Source of the DNA: Eukaryota sp. TZLM1-RC
Lineage: Eukaryota; Metamonada: BaSk clade
Length of the DNA stretch: 64,000 nucleotides
Direction of reading: 5' to 3'
NCBI GenBank assembly: GCA_040285825.1
Contig: JAUPSS010000008.1
Span: 248,001 to 312,000, forward strand
Both the position numbers and the translations under genes were made by a program. Positions within the stretch are counted from its first letter, which is position 1. Each line of letters opens with the position of its first letter. Under the pieces are notes generated by a model that saw only the letters and a program-made list of their open reading frames with translations, ran no database searches and was not told the DNA's origin. This document shows, piece by piece, positions 1-11,214 of this stretch.

Positions 1-3000
1 CTGGTGACGTTACTTTTGATTACGAAAACACTTCTGAAAGTATTGACATTACCTCAATCGAACTCAAAGAAGGATCTGTTACCTTTAATAATGGTGATTT
101 AAAGGCAAATACCATTACTATCAACTCTGAGTCTGCCGCTAGTGCTTCATTTACTAACACAAAGCTAGGTTCTTTAAGTGATTTCACTTCAAATAATGGG
201 AATATTGAATTTAATTATGAGGATGATCTTACCATTTCCGCAAGTTTTAATATTGTTGACTCAGACTTGGATTTAAAGAATCCAGATAGTACTTATTCCT
301 TCAATAGTCTTCATTTAAGTTCATCAACCAGAAAAGGTAATGGAAATTTAATTGTCAACGACTTAAGTTTTTCAGGTACCACTTTTACTGGTAATTCCCA
401 AACTGAATGTACTGAAAGCTGTGATGTGATTAATGGTGAAACTAACATTATAAATGTAAAAGATTCCCATGAATTGATTTTTGATGCTAATGGAAACATA
501 GATTCTGAATCTCTTATTGACTTTGAAATTAATTCAGCTAATTTTATTCTCAACGAACCATATTCATTTACTACCAACTCTAAAATCATTGTTTCAACCT
601 CATCCGAAACAGATTTTCAAGTATTGGGTACACTCAGTATCGAAGAAGAAGGTAGTTTGGCAATTGAGGATTTATTTGATTTAAAAGGAACTATCATTGT
701 CAATGGTAAATTAGAATTAGATTCAGATAGTACCATTGATGGAACTTTAAAGGTTGCAGATGGTGGTGAAGCTGTTTTCAAAGGAGATTCTTATGCATTT
801 AACGAAAATTCCAAGCTTGAAGTTCATCCAAATACCCTAATTTTACAGGAACCTATTGAATTAACAATTGAAGGTACTTATAAAGGAATTGGTTCCATCA
901 CTCACTCACATGGAAAGTTGACGTTTACTCCTGGTTCAAAGGTGGATACTGGTGATTTTATTGTTAAAACCTCTGAAAAATTAACATTTTCTAGAGTAGA
1001 TTTTGAATCATTAGACTTGCTAAAAATAGAAACTGGTGACGTTACTTTTGATTACGAAAACACTTCTGAAAGTATTGACATTACCTCAATCGAACTCAAA
1101 GAAGGATCTGTTACCTTTAATAATGGTGATTTAAAGGCAAATACCATTACGATCAACTCTGAGTCTGCCGCTAGTGCTTCATTTACTAACACAAAGCTAG
1201 GTTCTTTAAGTGATTTCACTTCAAATAATGGGAATATTGAATTTAATTATGAGGATGATCTTACCATTTCCGCAAATTTTAATATTGTTGATTCAGACTT
1301 GGATTTAAAGAATCCAGATAGTACTTATTCCTTCAATAGCCTTGATTTAAGTTCATCAACCAGAAAAGGTAATGGAAATTTAATTGTCAACGACTTAAGT
1401 TTTTCAGGTACCACTTTTACTGGTAATTCCCAAACTAAATGTACTGAAAGCTGTGATGTGATTAATGGTGAAACTAACATTATAAATGTAAAACATTCCC
1501 ATGAATTGATTTTTGATGGTAATGGTAATATGAATTCTGAATCTCTTATTGACTTTGAAATTAATTCAGCTAATTTTATTCTCAACGAACCATATTCATT
1601 TACTACCAACTCTAAAATCATTGTTTCAACCTCATCCGAAACAGATTTTCAAATATTGGGTACACTCAATATCGAAGAAGAAGGTAGTTTGGCAATTGAG
1701 GATTTATTTGATTTAAAAGGAACTATCATTGTCAATGGTAAATTAGAATTAGACTCGAGTAACACCATTGATGGAACTTTAAAGGTTTTAGATGGTGGTG
1801 AAGCTATTTTCAAAGGAGATTCTTATACATTTAACGAAAATTCCAAGCTTGAAGTTCATCCAAATACTCTAATTTTACAGGAACCTATTGAATTAACAAT
1901 TAAAGGTACTTATAAAGGAATTGGTTCCATCACTCACTCACATGGAAAGTTGACATTTACTTCTGGTTCAAAGGTAGATACTGGTGATTTTATTGTTGAA
2001 ACCTCTGAAAAATTAACTTTTTCTAGAGTTGAATTTAAATCATTAGACTCGCTCGAAATACAAACTGGTGACGTTACTTTTGATTACGAAAACACTTCTG
2101 AAAGTATTAACATTGACTCAATTGAACTCAAAGAAGGATCTGTTACCTTTAATAATGGTGATTTAAAGGCAAATAGCTTTACTATCAACTCTGAGTCTGC
2201 CGCTAGTGCTTCATTTACTAACACAAAGCTAGGTTCTTTAAGTGATTTCACTTCAAATAATGGGAATATTGAATTTAATTATGAGGATGATCTTACCATT
2301 TCCGCAAATTTTAATATTGTTGATTCAGACTTGGATTTAAAGAATCCAGATACTACTTATTCCTTCAATAGTCTTCATTTAAGTTCATCAACCAGAAAAG
2401 GTAATGGAAATTTAATTGTCAACGACTTAAGTTTTTCAGGTACCACTTTTACTAGTAATTCCCAAACTGAATGTACTGAAAGCTGTGATGTGATTAATGG
2501 TGAAACTAACATTATAAATGTAAAAGATTCCCATGAATTGATTTTTGATAGTAATGGTAATATGAATTCTGAATCTCTTATTGACTTTGAAATTAATTCA
2601 GCTAATTTTATTCTCAACGAACCATATTCATTTACTACCAACTCTAAAATCATTGTTTCAACCTCATCCGAAACAGATTTTCAAGTATTGGGTACACTCA
2701 GTATCGAAGAAGAAGGTAGTTTGGCAATTGAGGATTTATTTGATTTAAAAGGAACTATCATTGTCAATGGTAAATTAGAATTAGACTCGAGTAACACCAT
2801 TGATGGAACTTTAAAGGTTTTAGATGGTGGTGAAGCTATTTTCAAAGGAGATTCTTATACATTTAACGAAAATTCCAAGCTTGAAGTTCATCCAAATACC
2901 CTAATTTTACAGGAACCTATTGAATTAACAATTGAAGGTACTTATAAAGGAATTGGTTCCATCACTCACTCACATGGAAAGTTGACGTTTACTTCTGGTT

Positions 3001-4560
3001 CAAAGGTGGATACTGGTGATTTTATTGTTAAAACTTCTGAAAAATTAACATTTTCTAGAGTAGATTTTGAATCATTAGACTTGCTAAAAATAGAAACTGG
3101 TCACGTTACTTTTGATTACGAAAACACTTCTGAAAGTATTAACATTACCTCAATCGAACTCAAAGAAGGATCTGTTACCTTTAATAATGGTGATTTAAAG
3201 GCAAATACCATTACTATCAACTCTGAGTCTGCCGCTAGTGCTTCATTTACTAACACAAAGCTAGGTTCTTTAAGTGATTTCACTTCAAATAATGGGAATA
3301 TTGAATTTAATTATGAGGATGATCTTACCATTTCCGCAAGTTTTAATATTGTTGGTTCAGACTTGGATTTAAAGAATCCAGATAGTACTTATTCCTTCAA
3401 TAGTCTTGATTTAAGTTCATCAACCAGAAAAGGTAATGGAAATTTAATTGTCAACGACTTAAGTTTTTCAGGTACCACTTTTACTGGTAATTCCCAAACT
3501 AAATGTACTGAAAGCTGTGATGTGATTAATGGTGAAACTAACATTATAAATGTAAAAGATTCCCATGAATTGATTTTTGATAGTAATGGTAATATGAATT
3601 CTGAATCTCTTATTGACTTTGAAATTAATTCAGCTAATTTTATTCTCAACGAACCATATTCATTTACTACCAACTCTAAAATCATTGTTTCAACCTCATC
3701 CGAAACAGATTTTCAAATATTGGGTACACTCAGTATCGAAGAAGAAGGTAGTTTGGCAATTGAGGATTTATTTGATTTAAAAGGAACTATCATTGTCAAT
3801 GGTAAATTAGAATTAGATTCAGATAGTACCATTGATGGAACTTTAAAGGTTGCAGATGGTGGTGAAGCTGTTTTCAAAGGAGATTCTTATACATTTAACG
3901 AAAATTCCAAGCTTGAAGTTCATCCAAATACGCTAATTTTACAGGAACCTATTGAATTAACAATTAAAGGTACTTATAAAGGAATTGGTTCCATCACTCA
4001 CTCACATGGAAAGTTGACGTTTACTTCTGGTTCAAAGGTGGATACTGGTGATTTTATTGTTGAAACCTCTGAAAAATTAACTTTTTCTAGAGTTGAATTT
4101 AAATCATTAGACTCACTACAAATACAAACTGGTCACGTTACTTTTGATTACGAAAACACTTCTGAAAGTATTAACATTGACTCAATTGAACTCAAAGAAG
4201 GATCTGTTACCTTTAATAATGGTGATTTAAAGGCAAATAGCTTTACTATCAACTCTGAGTCTGCCGCTAGTGCTTCATTTACTAACACAAAGCTAGGTTC
4301 TTTAAGTGATTTCACTTCAAATAATGGGAATATTGAATTTAATTATGAGGATGATCTTACCATTTCCGCAAATTTTAATATTGTTGATTCAGACTTGGAT
4401 TTAAAGAATCCAGATACTACTTATTCCTTCAATAGGCTTGATTTAAGTTCATCAACCAGAAAAGGTAATGGAAATTTAATTGTCAACGACTTAAGTTTTT
4501 CAGGTACAACTTTTACTGGTAATTCTCAAACTAAATGTACTGAAAGTTGTGATGTGATTA
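1..4560 (+). repeat. 1032-bp in-frame tandem repeat, about 4.4 copies
   Basis: The landmark CTGGTGAC/CTGGTCAC recurs at 1, 1033, 2065, 3097 and 4129, a period of exactly 1032 bp (344 codons). No length change was seen between copies and most differences are single bases. The array continues beyond the left edge and ends near 4560, where the sequence after GATGTGATTAAT changes. Diagnostic codons alternate between neighbours: KIETG with ANTITIN in units ending at 1033 and 3097, IQTG with ANSFTIN in units ending at 2065 and 4129. This implies a 2064-bp higher-order unit. Confidence 0.95.
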
Positions 4561-7500
4561 ATTTACAATCAGGACTCACGAAGATCAGTAATCATCATCA
4601 ATTAGTCATAGTCCCTTTCATTGATCTAAACAACCAAGTTTTTGAACTTAATACTGCTAATTTAACTTTTGAGAGTTTTGTTAATTTTAGTTCATTTCAC
4701 GTATATGGTTTTCTCTCTCAAATTGAGTGCTTTAGTTCTGTTCGATTTACCAATGTTTGGTTTCTTACTTTTTTTGATGATATTTCAAATAATAATAGTT
4801 TATTTTTACATGATGAGGTGTCATGTTTTTCTTTTTCTCATTTTAAATGGATAGTTGAAGTGCAAGGTGATTTTAGTCTAGGAAATAATTCCACTATTAT
4901 TTTTTTCAATGAACTGACCATCCATGCTCTTGTTTATATCGATATAGATTCTTTTTTTGTTATTGACTGCTTAGCTCATTTTTTACCCAGATCAAACCTA
5001 ACCTCGGACAATGGCTTGGTGTTTTTTGAGAATGCAAATGTTTATTTCTCTGGTTATTGGACTAGTTCTTTCGATGTATTGAACCTCAATAACGGAAGTC
5101 TTATTTTTGGTGCCAATTCCGGCTTTTCTTTTAACTCGCTTCAAATAGAAAATATGAACCTTGGCTTTTATTTTTCAGTTTCGGAGTTTTTATCAATTTA
5201 TTTACTTAATTCTGTAGTTTTGTTTTGTGATATACCATCTTCTCTTTACTTTCACAGTGTTGAGGTTCATTACTCCGAATTTTCTTTTTCTGATATCAAA
5301 GAAGTCGTTACTCTAGGTGTTTTGGAAGCTTTTGATACTGTATTCTATTTTAATAACCTTAAACCCTTTCTCTTAATTGATGAATTAGTTTCAGATGGAA
5401 GTACTTTTAACTTCAACACTGGTCAATTGTGTGTCATTTCCAATGTCTCAGAGTCAAATTCTTTGTTTACCGGAGCTGATCCTTATATTTTTCAAGATGA
5501 GCAGGTGTTTGATGTTGATATTAACTATGGTAGTTCCTGCTGTCCAACTGAGAATTGTCGAATAATTATCCCTTTTGATTATGCTTGGTCTGTTAATGAT
5601 TACTTGGATGTGGAAGTGATTGGCACTGAGCGTGTTCAACGTACTACAGATCAAGACGTTTTTGACCTGTATGTCAGAAATATTTGGGGAAGGGACGAAA
5701 AATTTGAATTCTTGTTTTTAAATATTTCAGTCAATGATCAATTTGTGCTTTATGCTACATCTATTGCAATTTGTCCTTTTAATGTTGAGTTTCTTTTTGC
5801 ACCACCTACGTCCGGGGGTATTATGCCTATTAGAGGTACTAACTTTGGTGTTTACCATGATATTTTTGTTGCAATTGTTTCGTTGAATTTCTATGAACTT
5901 GCAACCATTCATTCACATAATGAGCTTTTCATTACATTACCTTATGGTGATTCTTGCCATAATCTCACATTTTTTCCAGAAAATAGACCTAGTGTTGATG
6001 ATTTCTTTTGTTATGGGTCTCCCTCTGTTCACGAATTTGCACCAAATGAAATATCATTTGTGTCTGATCTTAGTTTTTCGGGTAACAACCTTGGATTAGC
6101 AGAAGCTATTGAAATCGTATTTATCAATGCACATGCTAACTACACCATTCTTTCTGCTTATCATTTGTTTGTTTTAGTTGAGTTTAATCCTTTATGTTTA
6201 TTTGAAGGCAATAGTTTTAGTCTATATTTCAATGTTGGTACTCACTCTAGTAATACCTTGTCTATCCCAGTGGTTACGCCATCTTTTGAGGTTGTTCCTT
6301 TAGTTCTTCCTACAGTTGGGGGTACCATTTCAATCCACGGTGAATCATTTTCAACTCTTTTTAATGATGATTGTCTTCCGGATGGTGGAGTTTTCTGTGA
6401 TGGTGCTGAGGTAAGTTTTGCTGCCTTAGATAGCAATTCTTTAATCGTTACTATTCTGACTATTCAGCATTCTAGTTCTTTATCTTGTTATTTGAAATTT
6501 ACGTTGGAATTAGTTTCAACATTTGACTTGGTTTTAGCTTCTGTAACTGTGTCTGATTTTGATCAACTGTGTTATTTAGGGTTCAGTTGCGAAGTTACTG
6601 TAGTTTCTGACGATTCTGCCTTTGATTTTTCTCTTTATACTCCAGAAGGCTCAAATTTGGATATAGTAACCTATGTACTTTATGAGAAATCAGCAACTAT
6701 TCGTTTTTCAGCGTTAACCACCTCCCCACGATTATCTCTATGTTCTAACGAGGATATCTGTTTCGAAGTTTCCTTCCTTCCCTCCATTGTTGAAATTACT
6801 TCTGTTAATCCAACAGAATTGTTCTTTTTTGGAGCATCTGGAAATTATCAGTTTTCAATTAGTGGAACTAATCTTAATTCCTTTCGCATCACTGGTAACT
6901 ATCTTTCAATTGGTAATTTATCTATAAAGATTGAATCTGTTTCACAATCTGAACTTCTCATATTCACTGATCAAGTTTCATTAGGATTTCATGGTATCAA
7001 AGTTGAAACACAATTTTCTATTGTCACTTTGGATTTTGGAATTTCATTTGTTTTCCCTTTAAATTTACCAATACTGTTCACTAATTCATCACTGGTGCTT
7101 TTCTACGAAATTTCTCAGTCACACTTAGCTGTTAGTTTATCATTTTCTTCTAGATCTTTTGATATTTCAAATGGATTTAATGACTTGGATTTACATTTTC
7201 TTAACTCCTGCCCATACCATATTTCGGTTTCTAATGACCAGAATTCATTCCCTTTACTTGTTGAGTGCTTTGCTATGGATTCTCTTTTTCCTTCAGTAGT
7301 TTTTTCTAATCATGTATCAACAGTAAAGGTCCCAATCCCCAATGTTGATTTGGATATTACTTATGATGTAACATGTGATGTTCTCTGCACCATTCATAAC
7401 TACTTCACTGATGAAGGCTTCTTACTTGTTTCCTTTCTGGTATCAGATCCAGGAACTGTTGTCTTCACACTAGCTATTTATCAAGGTAAACATGTCTCTT

Positions 7501-10500
7501 CAAAGGAGCTTTATGTTAATGCTGTTCCTGAACCTGTTTTTAATCTACTTTCTCCACAGGAATTTTTCTTTTACCAAAATGCAACAGTGAACTTGTTGAT
7601 TGATAATTATATTGTTTCAGGATCTTTTTATTGGAATTCCTCTCTTGCTAGCTTCGTTGAGGACAGAATTGGATCTTTGGATCTAGTTTATCTTGAACTG
7701 CCTTTTGTCAGTAATGGAGGTTTTAGCAGTGGAACGCATCATCTCAACCTCTATTGGGGTAATGTTGACTTTACCGCGTATTTTATTATGACAATTACTA
7801 TACATTTCGTAAGAGTTTTTGAAGTTTTAGACACTATTCCATTGCTTACTTCGAGGGATTTTACCTTGAAAATGACACATTTGCCTGTGCTTACTGATAA
7901 GCTTTCGCTATTTTGTAGAATATTAGAGTTTGATTTTCCATCTATTGGCCTTGAAAATGAACTTATTTGCAAGAACGTTCTTGTTTCTCAGATAATGGAA
8001 GATGTTACTGTTTTTCTTATTAATGAAAGAGGAGCAATTATCGATTCTATTACTGCTGAGGTTGACACTTTTTTTGACGATGCTTGTTTTGTCCCAGATT
8101 CTTCTACTTTGGTTTCTCTGTCCAGGGAAAATTTCTTGCCATCGCAATATCTTGGTAGAATTGATACTATTATTGATGGTTTTAGATGTTGTGGAGGTCT
8201 ACTTGAAGAATGTTCTATTTTCTTGGAAAAAAATTCCACATTTTCAATCATTTTTGATGGTGAACTCGACATTAGATCTCTCACTGTTACTGTTAATTCT
8301 GATTGTACCTCAGCTAGCAGAAGAACTTCCCCACTTGAACTTTTACATTTGAATTCAGATTGGTCTTGTCATTCGATACCAAATGGATTTGGGTTTGCTT
8401 CGCAGTGCATTACTTTGTTTTCAGAGTTGGTAGTAGTGGAATCATTGGAATTGGTTGCTTTTCAAGATATTTTCTTATTAGAAATTGAAGTCAATGGCTT
8501 TGACCCTCACGCTTGCTTCTTGATTTTGGAGACTGGGCAAGGGGTAACCTCAATATCAAATACTATTGAAATTGATACGTTTTTAGCCTTTGGTGAACTA
8601 ATATATGGAAACTTTTCGTCCCTTTTGAAGGATTATGCTGTTGAAAGCTCACACAATTTTGAATCAAAATTTGAATTTCACCTTGATCTCTTAGCTCCAG
8701 ATTGCTTCTACCCTTCTAGATCATATTCTACTCTCTACTTTCCCGGAAATCCTGTTTCCATGGTGTTTTTAAGGGATGATCTATTATTGGATTCTAACTC
8801 TATTTCCATACCTGTTCAATGCCATGATTCCTTTGGTTTCTTGACTAGCTGCAGCAACATTACCAGCTTTGAAGTTGTGGAAAGCTCTGTGGGGATTATT
8901 GTTGACTTTTGTGGTGATTTGTCTTGCAGTGTAATGTTGACCACTATCTCTGGATTGGGGAGGCAATTCGTTTTTTATTCCATTGGATTTGTGGATGAAG
9001 TGTTTTTATGGGAGTTTAACCTAACACAAGAGTCTTTTCAGTATCTCAGTGCGTCCGTTATTGATGTTGTTTCATGCTCAAGTCCCCATGCAGGTTCACA
9101 TACTTGTTCGTTGGCTACTGTTGAGCTTGTTGTTCACCAAGTCCTTCCAACATCCACTGAAACGGTCTCCTACCAAACTAGCCTGGAGGGTTCTACTATT
9201 AAAGGGAATGGTAAAATAAGAAATTCCTATCTTGTTCCCCCAAGAACAATCAGGGTCATCACTTCCCCATTGGAAAGTGTAGCGTTGGACATCGAATATG
9301 ACCGAATGTCTACTTCTATTCAACTGACTTCTGTTGACTGTGTTTTTCCAATGGTTCATAATAATGGAATTTGCATCTGTGCCCCTGGGTATGCACTCAA
9401 TTCCGCTCAATCATGTGATAAATGTCCACGAAATTCATTTTCCAATTCATTAACTGAACAACAATGTCACTCATGCCCACTGGGAAGAATCACTTTTAAT
9501 GAAGGGTCTTCTAGTCTTGATGATTGTTTTTGTCAACGAAACTTTGTGGAAATTGATGGAGAATGTGTCAGATGTCCTGACAAAACTACTTGTGAATACG
9601 GTCACATCAGTTCTTTCGAAAATGGTTTTCTTTTTTCAAGTGAGTTTCTACCCTTTGAATGTGTTCTCCGCCATTTATGCAGAAATAATACTTGTATTCA
9701 AGGTCATGAAGGGGAGCATTGTTTAGATTGTGAGGAAGGATTTGATGCTTTTGGAACTGAATGTATTGAACGATCAACAACCAATTATTTAGTTGCAATT
9801 GGATATGTTCACCTTATTCTGCTTATTTTAATCGGAAGCACTTTACATTATTTAGCTGTGGATGCTTACAACAGAAGGATCGAGCTAGCCCAGGAAAAGT
9901 CATTGAAAACTAATGTTCCATCAAAGGTTAAAAAAGAAATTCTCAAACAGTATAGTTTTTCCTTCTTTTATATTTTGATTTGCTACTCTGAAGTTTTGTT
10001 CAATGGGATTACGACATCATTATCCTTTATCTTTTCCTTTTACCATTTTCTCTCTCCTAGGTTTTTTCACTGGTCTGTTTCTTTGTTATTTTGGTTATTG
10101 GTTTATTGGGGTGTTTATCTCTGGATTCACAAACTTCGATTTGGTATTTTTCCGAAGTACCTTCGAGCACAACTTATTGAGTTATACTTTGCTGTTTGCT
10201 CTTTGGGATATCTTCCTTTATTAAATCGCTTCAGTTATTTCTTAATCATTCATGTTATTGGAATGGCGTTTATGATCATCATTAACCGCAACAGTTTCCA
10301 TGTTGCTCCATTTTGTCTCTGCCTGTTTATTTATCTTTGTGATTTGTACTTACCTTACTTTTTCTACAAATGTCTCACCATCATTGCATTGTTGATTTCA
10401 GGCATTCTTAATCGTGGGTTTACGAAGCTCATTTGTCTTTTTACTACTGTTTGGCTATTGGTTTATCTTACAAAACCTCATTTTGTATCTTTTATTGCAT

Positions 10501-10505
10501 TGTAA
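1..10505 (+). CDS. Giant repeat-built membrane protein with IPT/TIG-like, Cys-rich and multi-TM C-terminus (5' partial)
   Basis: The frame is open from the first full codon (base 3) to TAA at 10503-10505, about 3500 residues, so the true start lies upstream of the window. Residues 1 to ~1520 are 344-residue repeats rich in N, S, T, I, L and D with a ladder-like spacing of hydrophobic strands, suggestive of a beta-solenoid. A beta-rich middle follows, with IPT/TIG-like stretches (for example PTSGGIMPIRGTNFG near 5810 and LPTVGGTISIHGESF near 6310). Bases 9340-9770 encode a Cys-rich block of the ephrin-receptor/GCC2-GCC3 type (repeated CxxCP). About six or seven hydrophobic helices occupy 9780-10490. 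I infer a large surface protein with a long extracellular stalk and a polytopic anchor. Its ligand and role are unknown. The repeats are nearly identical in DNA, unlike the C-terminal half. Confidence 0.85.
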   Translation, partial: GDVTFDYENTSESIDITSIELKEGSVTFNNGDLKANTITINSESAASASFTNTKLGSLSDFTSNNGNIEFNYEDDLTISASFNIVDSDLDLKNPDSTYSFNSLHLSSSTRKGNGNLIVNDLSFSGTTFTGNSQTECTESCDVINGETNIINVKDSHELIFDANGNIDSESLIDFEINSANFILNEPYSFTTNSKIIVSTSSETDFQVLGTLSIEEEGSLAIEDLFDLKGTIIVNGKLELDSDSTIDGTLKVADGGEAVFKGDSYAFNENSKLEVHPNTLILQEPIELTIEGTYKGIGSITHSHGKLTFTPGSKVDTGDFIVKTSEKLTFSRVDFESLDLLKIETGDVTFDYENTSESIDITSIELKEGSVTFNNGDLKANTITINSESAASASFTNTKLGSLSDFTSNNGNIEFNYEDDLTISANFNIVDSDLDLKNPDSTYSFNSLDLSSSTRKGNGNLIVNDLSFSGTTFTGNSQTKCTESCDVINGETNIINVKHSHELIFDGNGNMNSESLIDFEINSANFILNEPYSFTTNSKIIVSTSSETDFQILGTLNIEEEGSLAIEDLFDLKGTIIVNGKLELDSSNTIDGTLKVLDGGEAIFKGDSYTFNENSKLEVHPNTLILQEPIELTIKGTYKGIGSITHSHGKLTFTSGSKVDTGDFIVETSEKLTFSRVEFKSLDSLEIQTGDVTFDYENTSESINIDSIELKEGSVTFNNGDLKANSFTINSESAASASFTNTKLGSLSDFTSNNGNIEFNYEDDLTISANFNIVDSDLDLKNPDTTYSFNSLHLSSSTRKGNGNLIVNDLSFSGTTFTSNSQTECTESCDVINGETNIINVKDSHELIFDSNGNMNSESLIDFEINSANFILNEPYSFTTNSKIIVSTSSETDFQVLGTLSIEEEGSLAIEDLFDLKGTIIVNGKLELDSSNTIDGTLKVLDGGEAIFKGDSYTFNENSKLEVHPNTLILQEPIELTIEGTYKGIGSITHSHGKLTFTSGSKVDTGDFIVKTSEKLTFSRVDFESLDLLKIETGHVTFDYENTSESINITSIELKEGSVTFNNGDLKANTITINSESAASASFTNTKLGSLSDFTSNNGNIEFNYEDDLTISASFNIVGSDLDLKNPDSTYSFNSLDLSSSTRKGNGNLIVNDLSFSGTTFTGNSQTKCTESCDVINGETNIINVKDSHELIFDSNGNMNSESLIDFEINSANFILNEPYSFTTNSKIIVSTSSETDFQILGTLSIEEEGSLAIEDLFDLKGTIIVNGKLELDSDSTIDGTLKVADGGEAVFKGDSYTFNENSKLEVHPNTLILQEPIELTIKGTYKGIGSITHSHGKLTFTSGSKVDTGDFIVETSEKLTFSRVEFKSLDSLQIQTGHVTFDYENTSESINIDSIELKEGSVTFNNGDLKANSFTINSESAASASFTNTKLGSLSDFTSNNGNIEFNYEDDLTISANFNIVDSDLDLKNPDTTYSFNRLDLSSSTRKGNGNLIVNDLSFSGTTFTGNSQTKCTESCDVINLQSGLTKISNHHQLVIVPFIDLNNQVFELNTANLTFESFVNFSSFHVYGFLSQIECFSSVRFTNVWFLTFFDDISNNNSLFLHDEVSCFSFSHFKWIVEVQGDFSLGNNSTIIFFNELTIHALVYIDIDSFFVIDCLAHFLPRSNLTSDNGLVFFENANVYFSGYWTSSFDVLNLNNGSLIFGANSGFSFNSLQIENMNLGFYFSVSEFLSIYLLNSVVLFCDIPSSLYFHSVEVHYSEFSFSDIKEVVTLGVLEAFDTVFYFNNLKPFLLIDELVSDGSTFNFNTGQLCVISNVSESNSLFTGADPYIFQDEQVFDVDINYGSSCCPTENCRIIIPFDYAWSVNDYLDVEVIGTERVQRTTDQDVFDLYVRNIWGRDEKFEFLFLNISVNDQFVLYATSIAICPFNVEFLFAPPTSGGIMPIRGTNFGVYHDIFVAIVSLNFYELATIHSHNELFITLPYGDSCHNLTFFPENRPSVDDFFCYGSPSVHEFAPNEISFVSDLSFSGNNLGLAEAIEIVFINAHANYTILSAYHLFVLVEFNPLCLFEGNSFSLYFNVGTHSSNTLSIPVVTPSFEVVPLVLPTVGGTISIHGESFSTLFNDDCLPDGGVFCDGAEVSFAALDSNSLIVTILTIQHSSSLSCYLKFTLELVSTFDLVLASVTVSDFDQLCYLGFSCEVTVVSDDSAFDFSLYTPEGSNLDIVTYVLYEKSATIRFSALTTSPRLSLCSNEDICFEVSFLPSIVEITSVNPTELFFFGASGNYQFSISGTNLNSFRITGNYLSIGNLSIKIESVSQSELLIFTDQVSLGFHGIKVETQFSIVTLDFGISFVFPLNLPILFTNSSLVLFYEISQSHLAVSLSFSSRSFDISNGFNDLDLHFLNSCPYHISVSNDQNSFPLLVECFAMDSLFPSVVFSNHVSTVKVPIPNVDLDITYDVTCDVLCTIHNYFTDEGFLLVSFLVSDPGTVVFTLAIYQGKHVSSKELYVNAVPEPVFNLLSPQEFFFYQNATVNLLIDNYIVSGSFYWNSSLASFVEDRIGSLDLVYLELPFVSNGGFSSGTHHLNLYWGNVDFTAYFIMTITIHFVRVFEVLDTIPLLTSRDFTLKMTHLPVLTDKLSLFCRILEFDFPSIGLENELICKNVLVSQIMEDVTVFLINERGAIIDSITAEVDTFFDDACFVPDSSTLVSLSRENFLPSQYLGRIDTIIDGFRCCGGLLEECSIFLEKNSTFSIIFDGELDIRSLTVTVNSDCTSASRRTSPLELLHLNSDWSCHSIPNGFGFASQCITLFSELVVVESLELVAFQDIFLLEIEVNGFDPHACFLILETGQGVTSISNTIEIDTFLAFGELIYGNFSSLLKDYAVESSHNFESKFEFHLDLLAPDCFYPSRSYSTLYFPGNPVSMVFLRDDLLLDSNSISIPVQCHDSFGFLTSCSNITSFEVVESSVGIIVDFCGDLSCSVMLTTISGLGRQFVFYSIGFVDEVFLWEFNLTQESFQYLSASVIDVVSCSSPHAGSHTCSLATVELVVHQVLPTSTETVSYQTSLEGSTIKGNGKIRNSYLVPPRTIRVITSPLESVALDIEYDRMSTSIQLTSVDCVFPMVHNNGICICAPGYALNSAQSCDKCPRNSFSNSLTEQQCHSCPLGRITFNEGSSSLDDCFCQRNFVEIDGECVRCPDKTTCEYGHISSFENGFLFSSEFLPFECVLRHLCRNNTCIQGHEGEHCLDCEEGFDAFGTECIERSTTNYLVAIGYVHLILLILIGSTLHYLAVDAYNRRIELAQEKSLKTNVPSKVKKEILKQYSFSFFYILICYSEVLFNGITTSLSFIFSFYHFLSPRFFHWSVSLLFWLLVYWGVYLWIHKLRFGIFPKYLRAQLIELYFAVCSLGYLPLLNRFSYFLIIHVIGMAFMIIINRNSFHVAPFCLCLFIYLCDLYLPYFFYKCLTIIALLISGILNRGFTKLICLFTTVWLLVYLTKPHFVSFIAL

Positions 10506-10529
10506 ATATTGTACATTATATCTTTATTC

Positions 10530-10535
10530 AATAAA
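10530..10535 (+). terminator. AATAAA polyadenylation signal of the giant gene
   Basis: AATAAA lies about 25 bp after the TAA stop in a T-rich context. Similar AATAAA motifs follow other host genes here (for example after 15126 and after 63665). Function is inferred from position and motif only. Confidence 0.5.
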
Positions 10536-11214
10536 TGCTTGTCTTTTCATTTGTTAATTTTGTTCAATATTTCGAACTCAACTTAATACTCTTTCATAAA
10601 TTGTACTAAGAGAACCTTTCGTAGTTCGTGTTCTCTTTCGGATTTAAGCAGCATCATTTTTTATCTTCCGTTTCTTTCTCATCAAATACATACCGCTTCA
10701 ATCAAAACGCCTGCAAACTTATTAAGGCATGCCAGCAATTTTGTTGGGCCGGTGTTAATGAGTTTGCAACTTTCACTATGACAAGCTAATAAACCATGAC
10801 ATGTAGTAACAGGAGTCCTTTCTCTTCAATAGAATTTGAGATAAGTACCGTCAAAAATGTATGAACAGTTTCAAAACAACCAGGACATTTTGCTGAAGCT
10901 TGTTAAATCATCCATTTATCACAATTACCAATTGTTATCCGAATAATGTTAATAATTTTATAACTCTTGTGTTTGAATATTGGTTGGTTTGAATCGATTG
11001 TATTTTACCAAATATCAAATTGACCAAGTGGTTTGAAATTCCTCATTTTTGTCAGGTTTTCCATGTTTGATCAGTTGCTAACTCATCATGAATGACTTTT
11101 TTAATAATTGATTATATTGTTCTTGTATCATTTGAAAAGTACATCAAATTAACATTATAAATCTGGAAGTGAGTAGGTTGTGTGCACATGTTGTCGTTAG
11201 GCTTTATGCTAGCT
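10536..11214. other. Intergenic DNA, no gene seen
   Basis: No long open frame and no similarity to other parts of the window was noticed here. The sequence is AT-rich and gives way to an LTR-retrotransposon remnant from about 11215. Confidence 0.4.

Noticed and set aside
311-3685. Four minus-strand frames of 92-98 codons within the tandem repeats
   Set aside because: They recur once per repeat at the same place and simply mirror the plus-strand coding sequence; they have no independent motif.
8002-8352. Leu-rich 116-codon plus-strand frame inside the giant gene
   Set aside because: It is an out-of-frame shadow; hydrophobicity comes from T-rich codons in the other frame.
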